Under the pieces are notes generated by a model. It made no database searches. It was not told the DNA's origin and saw only the letters and a program-made list of their open reading frames with translations. Positions 1-12,300 of a DNA stretch of 64,000 nt are shown here, in pieces (the stretch's first letter is position 1; each line of letters opens with the position of its first letter). The DNA comes from Diplocarpon mali (Eukaryota > Ascomycota > Leotiomycetes > Helotiales > Drepanopezizaceae), in contig JAENRP010000093.1 in the NCBI GenBank assembly GCA_024741835.1, positions 62,001-126,000 of the forward strand, read 5' to 3'. A program made the translations under genes and the position numbers.

Positions 1-168
1 ATCATTGTAGGTCAGACCACCGTGTTTTTTGGAATCCAGCAGCGACTCGATGTCGAGACCATCGCGCTCCTCATACTCCTCGCTGAGAACCTTGAAGGCC
101 TCGGAGTAGTGCTTGAGGTTGCTGGGAGGGCTCGAGTGAGAATTCGCAGCGCCGTTTGTGTGAGGCAT
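1..168 (-). CDS. Inosine-5'-monophosphate dehydrogenase, N-terminal fragment
   Basis: The minus strand from 168 to the window edge reads 56 residues with no stop, starting MPHTNGAANSHSS and reaching EERDGLDIESLLDSKKHGG and LTYND. The stretch DGL-x-IE-x-LLDS-x-x-x-GGLTYND is the conserved start of eukaryotic IMP dehydrogenase, just before the (beta/alpha)8 barrel. The enzyme oxidises IMP to XMP with NAD+, the first committed step of guanine nucleotide synthesis, in the cytosol. The CBS module, catalytic cysteine loop and active-site flap lie outside the window. The ATG at 166-168 is followed by a short polar leader typical of fungal orthologues. The identification rests on this N-terminal signature only, but it is specific. 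The gene is divergent from the IQGAP gene, about 1.27 kb away. Confidence 0.85.
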   Translation of the reverse strand, partial: MPHTNGAANSHSSPPSNLKHYSEAFKVLSEEYEERDGLDIESLLDSKKHGGLTYND

Positions 169-1438
169 CGTAACAAGAGGAGATGTAGAGCGCAAGAGAA
201 TGGAGCTGGAGGAATAGTCGACGTATATCGCAGGTGGAGGAAACGTACAGTCGACGGGTTGAAGAGTCCTTCTCCCAAGTAGAGAAGAGAAAGAAGATCA
301 ACATCCGAAATTCTTTTTTTCAGTGGAGGGGCGCTAGTGGCTGGCCGTAGGGAGAATGTTTGTCCGAGCCGAGGTGAGTCTTGAGTCCCAGCCAAGCTGG
401 ATGGAGTGACGGGGGAAGAAAGTCATGGCCGCGAGAACTTCTCGTGAGTCGGATTGGCATTTATATGTATCTCACGACCTCCATCGACTCAATTGCAAAG
501 AGGTCTCGCTTTTCAGATTGTCATGGACTGGGGACTTGTATCAATGCTTGACATGGTGAATTGCCCCATCGTCAACTCACGTGCTATTGTCGCAGCCTCA
601 AAATAATGACCTCTCCACAGCATAACATGGATCAGAAAGCTCGAGTTCGAGGTTCTCTGCAGGTCGGTCTCAGGCCGAGCTTATTGTTGGTTTGAAGATT
701 ATCTTGTCAGGATATACTAGTAGGTATTCATGAATACCGTCCGCCAGGGTATCAAGGTTCTCGTTTATCCCATCGTGCATAGAAAGTAAGCGTGTGAAGA
801 GCGCAGAAAGTCGGGCGAATGCTAGCACCTGGAGAACGAGCATATTGATATTTAAATAACGAGAAAAGCATGAGCCTCTGCAGGAGATCTCGCCGTCGTC
901 CAGCGACTGCACACTTGCCATCATACCAGGGATATCATTTTAATTAACTTTCGTGCGTTATGCGGTTGTGTTGTCACGATACTCTCACCCGCTTGGATGT
1001 TCCCACCGCGCGAGCGCCCAGCAACGCCGGTTTTGTTGACTTTCGGGCAGCGTCAACAAACCCAAGCCCCTCCCATTCTGTCCCACCACCACTTGCACTT
1101 CTCCTCCCACAACCTCCCGTCGTCATAATTCCTGCGGCTCAGCCAGAATTCGGCATTCCTCTGTCGCTTTCAATCGCCACCACTTCCCAGCATCCTCTCC
1201 AGCCGCGGTCGCAGTCGCCCTTGTGTGCTGTGCGTGCACATTATTTTGGTTCGGGAGAGCGATCAAGATCGAGCACCCGCCCGTATTCCGCGTCGTTTCG
1301 TGCGCATCGAATTTTTCCAAGCTCAAGAACGCGTGCCACGGCCTGCAGGCGGCCCGCGACCACATATGGACGACATAGTCACTATCTTGACCTGACACCC
1401 GGCGACGATACATCTAGAAAAATCCTCGCGCGGGCGCC
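169..1438. promoter_or_regulatory. Divergent intergenic region between IMPDH and IQGAP genes
   Basis: This 1.27-kb stretch separates two divergent start codons and must hold both promoters and 5' leaders. Bases 1060-1230 on the plus strand are C-rich and TC-rich, a common feature of fungal housekeeping promoters and leaders. No clear TATA box is seen for either gene. An open frame from 960 to 1682 crosses the IQGAP start in another frame and lacks protein-like character, so it is not called. Confidence 0.5.
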
Positions 1439-4400
1439 ATGTCGTACCGTCACTCTCTCAGACAAACCCAGACGGCCGACTACTACACGTCAACCAAGCG
1501 TCAGCCTTCGAACGCCTCCACAGTTTCTACGGTGTATTCGAACTCGTCAGGGGCCTTTGAGCTCAGTCGCACGAGTACACGGTCTTCGGCAGCGTCGAGC
1601 GCATACACGAGTCACAAACGGGGAGTCAGCGAAGCAAGAGGCATGGCACCCTCCGCCATTGAGACTCGGATTTCCAACTTGAACCTCGAATCGTGCCCGG
1701 ATAGCGCATACAAGAGTGCACGGCAGTCTCTTCGAACCCTCCCCCAGCCGCCTTCACCAACTCCTCCAAGTCACATACGAGTCGGGCTGCATGCGCGTGG
1801 GCAGAGTGTGGACGTTTTGAAAGGTTCCTTCGGGGAACCTACGGCAAGTCTAGTCACACGTACCAATTCGATACGCCCCAATTCCATGATCCTCAGTCGC
1901 GCCGACTCGATCAGTCGCGGCCCGAGTTCTCTTCGAAGTAATGCCGTGCAACATGCACACAGTCCCTTGACTGCTCCCGACCTACAGCAGCTACAGCGGT
2001 CTTCCACAACTCAATTGCGGACACTGTCCAAGTTTGCGGAGGATGCGAATCCAGACGAGTTCGCAATCAAGAGTCCTGCGCAGGAAGTGGTGGGACTACA
2101 TGGCCGTAGGAGGCTGCAACGGCAAGATGGAGCTCAGGGCACCAAGAATGTTGCGCTGAGTAGGGGGAATCCGTACGGTTGGGAAGGCCGGAACTGGATG
2201 GACAAGCAGAGACAATTCTTGCAGGCCTACGAGTACCTGTGTCATATTGGAGAAGCGAAGGAATGGATTGAGGATATTCTGCAGCGCCCTATACCACCTA
2301 TCGTTCAGCTCGAAGAAGCTCTGAGAGACGGAGTTACGCTGGCTGAGATCGTGGAAGCGTTATACCCCAACAGACGGATACGTATTTTCCGGCATCCCAA
2401 ACTCCAATTCAGACATTCGGACAACATCGCTACATTTTTTCGCTTCCTCGCAGAAGTCGAGCTGCCTGACCTCTTCCGCTTCGAGCTTATTGATCTGTAC
2501 GAGAAGAAGAATATTCCCAAGGTCATATACTGCATACACGCTCTAAGTTGGCTGCTGTTCAGAAAAGGGATCGTAGACTTTCAAATTGGGAACCTTGTTG
2601 GACAACTAGAATTCGAGCACCATGAGTTGGAGGAAATGCAGAAGGGTCTGGATAAGGCCGGGGTCAGCATGCCCAGTTTTGGAAACATGGGGGCGGATTT
2701 TGGAGTAGAACCAGCCCCAGAGCCAGAACCAGAGCCTGAGCCAGTTGAGAGCGAGGAGGACAGGATTGATCGGGAGTTAAGAGAGAATGAAAACTCGATC
2801 CTCGACCTGCAAGCCCAGATGCGCGGGGCAGCTGTTCGGTTGCGTCTAGGAGACAAGATGCAACAACTCTGGGACTCAGAAGAGATGATCGTCGAGTTAC
2901 AGTCCAGAATTCGAGGCGACTTTGCACGTCAAATAGCAGAATACCGCCTGGGCATGCGGAAGTTCGCAATTGATCTCCAAAGTCACGCTCGTGGTTTCGT
3001 TGTCCGACGACGCCAATCGGCTCAAGAATCCTTCTGGAAAAGCCGAGAATCAGACGTGCTGAAGCTGCAAAATTTTATCAGAGCAAAGAAGGCTCGGGAT
3101 GAGGTACGCATGGTGAAGTCTGAGTTAAGACAGGCGAATACTGTAGTAGCGGGATTGCAAGCCGGTATTCGAGGTTTCCTTGTTCGAAGATCCATGGCAG
3201 CGCAAGAGCAGGAGAGGGGGACTTTATCTGGACCAGTCACGGATCTGCAGGCTGCAATTCGAGGCTCTCTTGTCCGAAGATCTGTGGCGGCGCAAGAGCG
3301 GGAGACAAGGAGTCTAGCTGGGCCGGTCAAGGATTTGCAAGCCGCAATCCGGGGCATGTTGCTGAGAAGCAATGTTGCCGATGATCAAAATTCTCTTTGG
3401 CGCGAAGAAAGCTCTATTAGTGCGATACAGGCTTTTGCCAGAGCCATGCTCACCAGAAACCAGGTTTCTCGCCAACGAGAAGCACTGGAGGCGTCGACTC
3501 CGATATGGACAGCTCTTCAAGCATGTGCACGCGGTCAATTACTTCGTCGTCAAATTGCGTCGACGAGACAGGAACTCAAGAGCCGCACTCCTCAAATCAC
3601 AACCATCCAGACTTTGGCGCGTGCGGCGGCTGCTCGTCGCGAGATAGAGGCAACTCTAACAGCCTTGAGAGAGGAAGAACCATCTATTCTTGACGTTCAG
3701 ACCGTCATTCGCGGGATGATGCTTCGACGAAGGGTGGCCGCTGACCATGAAATCTTTTTCGCCCAGGCGCGAAAAACCACTCAGCTCCAGGCCCTAGCTC
3801 GAGGATGCATGCAGAGACAAGAGATAGGTGCGCTGTTGGACCATCTCCAATCTCATACTGCCGAGATCGTAGAACTCCAGGCTCTTTCTCGAGCTGTGCT
3901 TCTCCGAAACGACGTCGGAATGGTGCTTGCAGAGCTTGACGCTGAAGAGGAGTTCATTGTGGGCTTCCAGGCCGCTGCAAAGGCTTCCATAGTCCGAGCC
4001 AAGTACGAGGAGAAGCGGCGGTTCTTCAAGGAGAACATGGAGAAGGTCGTGAAAATCCAGAGTTTCGTGCGCGGCCGTCTTCAGGGAGAAGCCTACAAGA
4101 GTTTAACTACTGGTAAGAACCCTCCGGTCAACACCGTCAAGAACTTCGTCCATCTGCTCAACGACAGCGATTTTGATTTCAACGAGGAAATCGAGTTTGA
4201 ACGCATGCGAAAGACAGTTGTTCAGCAGGTCCGCCAAAATGAAATGGCGGAGCAGTATATCGACCAGTTGGATATCAAGATTGCGCTTCTGGTTAAGAAC
4301 AAGATCACCTTGGACGAAGTTGTCAAGCACCAGAAGAACTTTGGGGGTCATTCGGGCAATCTGCTCGTCAATACAAACATGGTCTCTGGAAACCAATTTG

Positions 4401-6556
4401 ACCTCAAGGCCCTGAACAAGAACTCCAGGAAGAAGCTCGAATCTTACCAGCAATTATTCTTCACGCTCCAGACCCAGCCTCAGTACCTGGCACGACTGTT
4501 CAAGCGGATCCGGGAACAAGGGACAGCAGAGCGGGATGCCAGGCGAATCGAGATTCTGATGATGGGCTTGTTTGGGTATGCCCAGAAGCGCAGAGAGGAA
4601 TACTATCTCCTCAAACTCATCGCCCGATCTGTCAAGGAAGAGGTCGATGGTCTTCAAACAATCCAGGAGTATCAGAGACGGAATTTCTTTTGGTCCAAGC
4701 TTCTCGCCAACTACACCCGCTCGCCCAGAGATAGGAAGTATCTCCGAGAGCTTCTAGGTCCTCTCATCCATGTCAACATCATTGAGGATCCTGCCCTCGA
4801 CCTTGAAAGTGACCCGATGCAGATCTACCGCTCTGCGATTAACAACGAGGAGCTCCGGACAGGACGGCCTAGTCAGCGTCCGCTTGACATTCCCCGAGAG
4901 ATTGCAATCAAAGACCCTGAGACCCGCGACATGTTTATTGACCACCTGCGTGACTTGAGAGAGATCTCAGACCAGTTCCTCCTCGCCCTCGAAGCCCTCC
5001 TCCACCGCATGCCATACGGGGTACGATTCATCTGTCATCAGACATTCGAAGCACTGTGCGAGCACTTTCCCCGAGAGCCCCAGAAACACATACTGCATAT
5101 CGTTGGCCACTGGCTGTGGCGGTTCTACCTACAACCAGCACTCACCGCACCAGAGACCATGGGCGTTGTAGAGAAGCAATTGACGCCATTGCAGAAGCGA
5201 AATCTTGGAGAGGTTGCCAAGGTTCTCGGCCAAATCGCATCAGGGAGACTTTTCGGTGGCGAGAACATCTATTTACAGCCGCTGAATGCGTACGTGGGAG
5301 ACGCAATCGAGCGAATTACGTTGATATACTCGAACATCATCTCCGTCCCGGATGCCGAGAATACGTTCGACATTGACGAGTTTAACGACCTGTATGCTCG
5401 AACAAAGCCGACTCTTTACATCAAGATGGCCGACATCTTCTCAATCCACCATCTCATTGCTGCTGATCTCCCTCACATCTGTCCCAACCGCGATGATATG
5501 CTTCGAGAAATTATTCAGGAACTTGGAAGCGCAAAGAACAACGAGACCGAGATGCTCGGCGTGACCTCTACCGAAATACAGATGAACCTCAGCCCCAAGC
5601 TACACGATATCGAGGACCCTGAAGCCGAAGTCAAGACTCTGTTCATGGAGACCAAACGATGCGTGCTCTACATTATCCGGGTACAGTCAGGTCCAAACCT
5701 GATGGAGATTCTCGTTCGGCCGATCAGTCGGGAGGATGACATGAAGTGGCACTCGCTGCTCCGCGAAGAATTCTCGGACTGTAGCAAGACGAGAGGGGCG
5801 TACTCAGATGCGAATATGCTAGTAGACGTTAAGTCCATGTCGTACAAGGAGCTGAAGCGAACGGCGTTGGAGAACATCATGCGACTTGAACAGTGGGGAC
5901 GGATATCCCGCCAGAACTACTATCAAGACATCTTGAATGCGATTGCTTTGGACATTCGAACCAAGAGTAGAAGGCGGGTGCAACGACAGCGCGAGCTCGA
6001 GGGTGTCAAGCTCACTCTGGCAAATTTGAACGAGAAGGCAGAATGGCTCGAATCCCAACGGAAGAGTTACGACAATTACATCGAACAAGCTATGATGACA
6101 TTGCAAAAGAAGGGGTACGTCCAGATTCCCCGAAGATTCAAACATGACTAACACCCATCTAGCAAGAAGAGGTTTCTCATGCCCTTCTCCAAGCAATACA
6201 ACCACGAACGCGAGCTCGAGCGCTCAGGCCGCAAGCCGAAATTTGGCTCTTTCAAGTACTCGGCCCGAACGCTCAGCGATAAAGGCGTGCTCGTCTCATG
6301 GAAAGGATACGACCCCCGCGAATGGGACAAGATCAATCTTACGATATCCTGCGACGAGGTCGGTGTCTTCTTCATCGAAGGCAGCAAAGGTAGCATCCAG
6401 ATCCCAGGTGCCAGCGCCCAGGTGCCGATGGACTCTCTCCTGGCTGCGCAGTTTGCGAATCACCAATTTATGGATCTGTTTGAGGGTTGTATGAGACTTA
6501 ATGTCAATCTGTTCTTGCACTTGTTGTACAAGAAGTTTTACCGGACGGATGGGTGA
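1439..6556 (+). CDS. rng2: IQGAP / Rng2-type Ras GTPase-activating-like protein
   Basis: Two exons (1439-6114 and 6163-6556) give 1,689 aa; the 48-nt intron has a gtacgt donor, a tgactaac branch site and a ctag acceptor. Order: a disordered Ser-rich N-terminus (1-250); a calponin-homology actin-binding domain (about 254-375); a Pro-Glu repeat (about 425-434); some 15 IQ-like calmodulin/light-chain motifs (about 451-888, cores such as LQAAIRGSLVRRS); a RasGAP-related domain (about 1001-1330); and a RasGAP C-terminal domain (about 1454-1689) crossing the intron. IQGAPs scaffold actin, myosin light chain, formin and Cdc42-type GTPases at the cytokinetic ring and septum. In this family the GAP-related domain usually binds GTPase without activating hydrolysis; the finger-loop region here reads NYTRSPRDRKYL. 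Without the splice the frame stops at 6151 and loses the end of the C-terminal domain. The orthologue is called rng2 in fission yeast and sepG in Aspergillus. Confidence 0.95.
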
Positions 6557-7390
6557 GAGGGACATGTGGGAGACGGCCTGTCCGTTGGGCCTCTTTTCGT
6601 TTTCTGCATTATGAATGGCATGGTTATGGCGTCGCTCCCGCATGGATAGCAGGGCGAGGCCGGATGGAGATGATTGGGAAAACCGGTGTTGAGTGTACAT
6701 ACGCTTTCGTTCTGGATTTGGGGGTGGGGGGTGCCTTGGCCGTGGTGAAGCGGGATATTACTAGAGATGTATATCATGACGAATCGAGACGCCTTCACTG
6801 CCGCCAATTCGACTCGCGTTGGGGGGTGGGGGTGGCTGTGCAGATGGGTGATTATTTATTTATCATCAGGAGTCTGTCGCGTGATTCAAGGTTTTTGCTG
6901 GCAAGTGCCACATTCAACATATAAGCTAGAGAGCGATTCAGTACCAAAAACCAAGACTCCAACCACAGGACTTGCCACTGCTTTGGACGCAGCCGAGTGC
7001 CTGCACGACTCAATGTCACTATCATCCCGTCTCTACACATTTGAGCACCTAGTTCTCGAAGCGAGCTTCCTGCTGCTATGACGGGGGAAGTCAACAAAGA
7101 AAGAGACCTAGTTCTCGAAGCGAGCTTCCTGCCGCCATCACGGGGGAAGTAAACAAAGAAAGAGCTTTTGTTGATTGCCTCCTTCCTCCCTGGGCTCAAC
7201 TTTATGGCAGGCATCTCCTTTTTCAAACGGAAGACTGTCTCCTCAGAACCATCACGGCATTCAGATCAGATCGCATCCCATTTCAAACATTCCGATTCAT
7301 CAAGCATCACGACCAATCCATCACATCACACGCCCTATCACGACAATAAACAAGCAAGCATACCCATTCGCATCCCTCTCGGCAGCAATA
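6557..7390. other. Intergenic: IQGAP 3' end, tandem repeat and upstream leader of the surface-protein gene
   Basis: No gene is seen. The stretch includes the probable 3' UTR of the IQGAP gene, G-rich patches at 6716-6740 and 6820-6840, the 59-bp tandem duplication described separately, and a leader rich in short CATCAC-type runs before the ATG at 7391. A frame open upstream of that ATG from 7175 has no signal-peptide character at its start, so it was not taken as coding. Confidence 0.5.
7047..7164. repeat. 59-bp tandem duplication (two copies)
   Basis: Copy 1 is 7047-7105 and copy 2 is 7106-7164, directly abutting. Both begin acctagttctcgaagcgagc and end caaagaaagag. They differ at four positions: three clustered substitutions in the ctgctatga/ccgccatca part and one C/A difference near the end. 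The inner ttctcgaagcgag is a partial palindrome. The repeat lies between the IQGAP 3' end and the next gene, so it may sit in a 3' UTR or promoter; no function is assigned. Confidence 0.9.
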
Positions 7391-8347
7391 ATGCGGCAAC
7401 TCAATCCTACTGCACACCTCCTCCTCGGCATCCTCCACTTCCCTTTCACGACGCCACAGATCCTACCGTTGCCCACCCCTCCCATCTCCATCCGAGATCC
7501 TGGTCCGAATCTCAATTCAAACTCGAATCCGACATTCCTCGAGCCCACGCCTGGCCCTGCTCAGCAATTATCCCAGAACCCGTCGTGCGCGCTCCTCTCG
7601 CAAGCGCTCTCCATCTGCGCCGTCCTCGACCCGGGCTTCGTCACCCTACTGCCCCCTGCACAAGCACGCTGCCTCTGCTACTCCAGCACTTCCTGGGCGC
7701 CGAAAGTGCTCGACGACGCCGTGAAGACGTGTGCGGACTTTGCGAGCACCGCTGCCCCGGGCGCTTTCGGCCCGCTGATGAACCTCGAGGGCTTTTGCGA
7801 GAACGTCGGCGATGTGGGGAATGGGAAGAACACTCCGTCTCTGGCGATCGCGAGCACGACAGCGAACTCAGGGGGGTTGATGGGAGCTGGGACGGGAGGG
7901 GCGACAGCGTCGGTACCGGTGTCGAATTATGTGCCGCCTGGTGCGGTCACTTCTTTGCCTTCGTATGTTGGGGGACAGAGCGATTCTGGCTCTCGTTCTG
8001 ACTCTGGCTCTGGCGTCAGTGGCGGATCGGAGAGCAATAGCAACAATGGTGCAGGTGCAACAGGCGGAAACGAAAATGGGAATGGAAATGGAGGATCACC
8101 AGCTTTTACCCTGAATGACGGGCCCGGGTCCAGTAGCTCGGTCATCAGCACGTCAAGTAGCGCTGGCATGAGTATGCCCAGTACAAGTGGTACGCGGACC
8201 TCGAGAACGACAAGCTCCGCCGGCACAGCCAACCCCACCGGAGCGGCCAATACAGGCGACGGGGCCGTGCGGAATCGGGGCGAGGTGGCGGGGGGCACAG
8301 TGGTCCTGATCAGTATGGCTATTGCAATGCTGCTTGTTTTTTTATGA
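7391..8347 (+). CDS. Secreted six-cysteine, Ser/Gly-rich GPI-anchor-type surface protein
   Basis: A single open frame of 318 aa. It begins MRQLNPTAHLLLGILHF, a plausible signal peptide, so the ATG at 7391 was chosen over the upstream extension of the frame. A compact domain carries six cysteines at residues 66, 76, 94, 96, 114 and 136 (spacing C-x9-C-x17-C-x-C-x17-C-x21-C). A long Ser/Gly/Asn/Thr-rich stalk (about 150-295) follows, then a hydrophobic tail ending AIAMLLVFL that fits a GPI-attachment signal. The architecture resembles fungal cell-wall glycoproteins. Six cysteines with a CLC pair do not match the eight-cysteine CFEM domain, so CFEM is not claimed. Cell-wall or plasma-membrane location is inference from the two terminal signals; the specific function is unknown. 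Confidence 0.75.
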   Translation: MRQLNPTAHLLLGILHFPFTTPQILPLPTPPISIRDPGPNLNSNSNPTFLEPTPGPAQQLSQNPSCALLSQALSICAVLDPGFVTLLPPAQARCLCYSSTSWAPKVLDDAVKTCADFASTAAPGAFGPLMNLEGFCENVGDVGNGKNTPSLAIASTTANSGGLMGAGTGGATASVPVSNYVPPGAVTSLPSYVGGQSDSGSRSDSGSGVSGGSESNSNNGAGATGGNENGNGNGGSPAFTLNDGPGSSSSVISTSSSAGMSMPSTSGTRTSRTTSSAGTANPTGAANTGDGAVRNRGEVAGGTVVLISMAIAMLLVFL

Positions 8348-9032
8348 TGGGTGCCCTGCTTGCTGGGGCGATTACTCAGGCTCTTACGGGAAAGTAGAGG
8401 ATATTGTTTTGTTACATGCAAAAGGGGGAGAGGGAGGTATTTCATGTGCATACTCTAGTTGGCTTTGGCGGGTTTGGTTGGGTGTGAATAGAGATAGAAA
8501 GATAGTCTAGGAGGAGATTGGAATAGATGTTTCTCTACCACACTTTACCTCTCTGTTTAGGCTCTTGTATAGGTGTATGTCTTGGTGGATGAGTTGTGAG
8601 TTCTTATCTAGTATCAGATACGAGTCTGAACACAAGTATGAGTCTTGTTACTATAAGAGGCGAAGCATTCGGGTTCACACTCGGGAGCGGATTCGATCTT
8701 GGGCCTAGGATTTCGTCCTTGGGAGAATAATCAATAAAGGAAGACTCTGTTTCTGTTCTTAGAATCGTCGCACGATTGCGGTATTCTGCCCTCCAAGTCT
8801 TTGCTGGGAGACATTTCCTTGAAATCTCCTATGCGAATTGGATATAGCCTCCGAAGGGCCCTGGTTCCTAGACGATCTATTCTTTTGCCTCTCTTCTCTT
8901 CTGGGAGGGGAGGGGGAGGGTTGTGATTTGGTGTGATGTGGTTTTGTGTGGTTATGTGTTTACAAGGGGCTTTTGGACGAAGAAAGAAGGGGAAATGATG
9001 ATTGATAAATGGTGAATTATGAATTATGAACC
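8348..9032. other. Intergenic, nothing recognised
   Basis: This is the 3' flank of the surface-protein gene. The composition is balanced, grading into T/G-rich sequence after 8880. No open frame with protein-like character was found on either strand and no repeat was recognised. Confidence 0.4.
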
Positions 9033-9372
9033 GGGGTTGGGGGTAGGGAGTGGGGAGTGGGGAGTGTTACAGTCAGATATGAGAAAGGGAGATATAAGAA
9101 AGAGAGATATGAGAAAGAGAGACTTGAGAGGAGAAGGAGACAGTGGAAATCAGCACGTGAGGTACCCCTCCATCCCTGATGGTTTTGGCTTCTCCGGGGG
9201 GTTCGGGAGTCGGGAGTCGGGAGTTGGAAGTCGGGTTTCTTGATTCTACAGCCTGTTAGAGAGGAAAGCAGGGAGAGGGGCGGATTTGGGGAGGGGAGGA
9301 GTGGAGAGGAGTGGGGAGGGGAGGATGGGGTGGTTTGGAGGGATGGGAGATGTAGGGGTGAGAGATGAGATG
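9033..9372 (+). other. G-rich, purine-biased stretch with quadruplex-forming potential
   Basis: The plus strand carries clustered G-runs: 9033-9066 (ggggttgggggtagggagtg and continuing), 9196-9235 (four or more GGG runs spaced by agtc or agtt) and 9281-9372 (ggggaggggagga type). Between them, 9075-9145 is a GA-rich run with imperfect repeats of the type gagatatgagaaagagaga. A frame of 74 codons at 9019-9243 is an artefact of the repeats (KGDIRKRDMRKRD). Quadruplex formation is inference from the run pattern. Confidence 0.55.
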
Positions 9373-12300
9373 GGGTATTGTAGCTTGTGACTTGTAGCTT
9401 GTAGCTCGTAGGCGAATTCCGAATATCCGGCTTAGGTTTTGGGAAGGTGGTGTTTTATAACAGGTAAAGGGGCCGGCACGAACTCCTGAGGCTTATAGTA
9501 AAGGACTGGGAGGTATGGGAGTATTGATTGTGGATGGTGAATGGGGTAAAGAGATGTGGATTGTGTCTCTGGTCTTGGCTTGAATCTTGGGCTGTGAGTT
9601 GGAGATATAAATGGCAACTTAGAAGGGATGAGTAATTGAACTAAGTATAATGTACATAGGTAGATGATCGCTGGAATGAGAGGGGAGAGCAGATTGGTGT
9701 TTTGAGAGGCTGCTGTATCGCTGGGGATATTGGGTTGTGCTTGGATATAGACTAGCAGGACGTATTTGGTTCTCTTACGTACTTGAGCCTAACAGAGGTA
9801 AATTTATTGAAACCTGGACATGAGTTCGATGATCCTTGTTGAGTTTTCATCTTATTTTATCTGTAGGCGATTTTGTGTAGAGCAGTAATGCAGGACAAGC
9901 CGATCATAAATCTGGAATGGCAAGAAGATGTCGCAATTCATACTCTTACATTTCACAAGATTTACTAAAACTTTAGATATTCTTTTAGGTAGATGAAAAC
10001 ACGCCAACCTCGTCTTAGAATTCCAACCGTGCACTGACTGTACTGCGCCCCTGAGACCCTTCCAGTGTTAAGTTTGTAGCGCATGCTTCACGACCAAATA
10101 TTTAACCTCCTATGTTGCCTATCAAAGTTATTGTAGTATCTGAAACAGCATAGGAGCTCAATAGTATGTAAGGACAGCAGTGTCAGGAGCTTGGAGAGTT
10201 CGTCACCAGCCCCACTTTATAAGCGAGGCTGAAGTAAACAAGTAAAAGGGGGCATTGGATTTTCAAGAATTTTTTTTGGAAAGATATCAGGACACCATTG
10301 ATGTAAGAAGAACCATGAACATGGGTTGATAGAGACGCGAAGTAATCTCTATAGATCAATAAGCTTTTGCGATCTCGAGAGATGGATAGCGTCTTTATAG
10401 CTATGCCGCAGGTAGGTACTAATGATTTTTGTCCAGGGGAGCATATATGCCTAAACTACTCCTGACTTCCCGTAAGGTACTAGAGTATCACTATATTAGG
10501 ATGCTATATATAAAACCTATTGTAGTTCAAAGCTAGAATTATAAAACGAAAAGACTTCAGGTTCTCGATCACGAGTCTCTAATCTTGTGGTATTATTATC
10601 TTCTATACAACATGGCAGAGAAGTAGTCTATGCGCAATAATCTATCATAGAACAATATCTTAGAGAGACTCAATTCCTTAATTATTATAATTAGTATCGT
10701 AAGAATTCCGAGCGTTCAAAGATTTGACTTCAAATAATTTGATTTCAGCCCAATGCCTCTTGGAAAAGTTAAAATGACATAGCTCCACGCTAATATTAAA
10801 TGGTCAACATGGCTCTCAGTACATCAATATATAACTTTAGATTCCCAAAATACGCTTTAACAAGTTCTCTTTGAATTATTTATTCTTCAGCGCTTTATCA
10901 TTTCTGACGCGTACAGCGGCACATAAGCACCACAAATCACGCCGGTGTAGCGAATACTATACTATGCTATTAACACTAATTAAATATCTTGAGCGCCTTC
11001 AAAGACATGTATTGAACCTTAAGCAGCAGTCCTAGCGTGGTACATCAATATCAACTTTATTTATACAAATAGTGCTTTGTCTATTTGTGATATCTTTGTT
11101 TGATTTCCAAAGAAATAAAACACTAGTGTATTCAGTTGTTAGATTCTACCATTGTTTTTGATGATGCCTTTGCTCTTTTATGATGCTATTCTATTTATTA
11201 TGTACATCTAGAATTTAGTATAAGTAGCGTAATCCTTAGCTACGTAGCTATTATAGTGTACAAAGCAATGTGGCCTTTGCACATAAAATCTATAAACAAG
11301 CAATCATTACTTGAGAAGGAGAAGAGTAAGTACATTTCGCAAGTTATAGCAGACTGGAGGAAGACGCAAACAAGCGATAGATGTATTATGCGTCTCTTAT
11401 TAGTGATCTTAGATAATTACAGATAATTACCAAAATCCACAGGTTATATTGTAAACAGGCGAGATTACAGTCTTACAGGCCTGACTAGGAATTATTTTGA
11501 TGTAAACACGTGTTTCTTCGCAAAGAGGGGAAGGGGGGGCTTGGCTGATTTGATAAACATAATTCATGCTACTGGGGATCCTGAGTAGCCGTGCTGTGGA
11601 GAATGCGTTTGTTTACCACGAACTGTTTTTTTCGCTTAAAAAGCCTTCGCAGTCCTCTCTTTTGCTCGAGATTTGCTACGAACCGGAAAATCGAGTTTGA
11701 AAGGAAAGCCGGTGTTATATTTCGAAAAGAAAATATCCTCTATTTTGATTCTGTCAAAGGCATGTTCATATGGCTATCTGAACATGTGTAACTAATTAAG
11801 AAACTCTAAAATGTTTCTATAATTTTTTATACACAATTCTTTCTTACATACGCGATTCAAATTGTTGTAACATGCCCCTCTCGAGAACAAAATATACCAG
11901 AACTTAGGATCATAGTAAACTAAAGTTTAAAGTGCGGATACATCTATTTTCAAAAACCACGCTAAATTGCATGGTAAGCTGAATTCTATGAAAAGTTGCG
12001 AAATCAAAGGCTTCTCGTTTTAAACTGAGTCGCAACTACTATGCGAATTGAGCAGTACGCAGTGTGAAGAGAATAAGATGTTCTAATCTATGTTGATGCT
12101 ACTACTAGCCGGTAAGCTTCTAGCAAATGCTTCGCAAATGTAACGCTAGCGCTGTATCGATATGGATGGGCGAAGTGGCAGCCGAAGAATATGCTATGGA
12201 TAAGATGATGCGCTCCACGCGACAGCAACACCTCCTTATATGATTCCTACCCTCTCTGGAACTTAGTAAACCCTGAGAGGGTGGGGTTGTGGACCGGCTA

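Noticed and set aside
960..1682. Long plus-strand open frame of 240 codons across the IQGAP start
   Set aside because: It overlaps the well-supported IQGAP coding start in another frame and has composition-driven Pro/Ser/Arg content without a domain.
7391..8347. CFEM domain assignment for the surface protein
   Set aside because: Only six cysteines are present, in a spacing that does not fit the eight-cysteine CFEM pattern.
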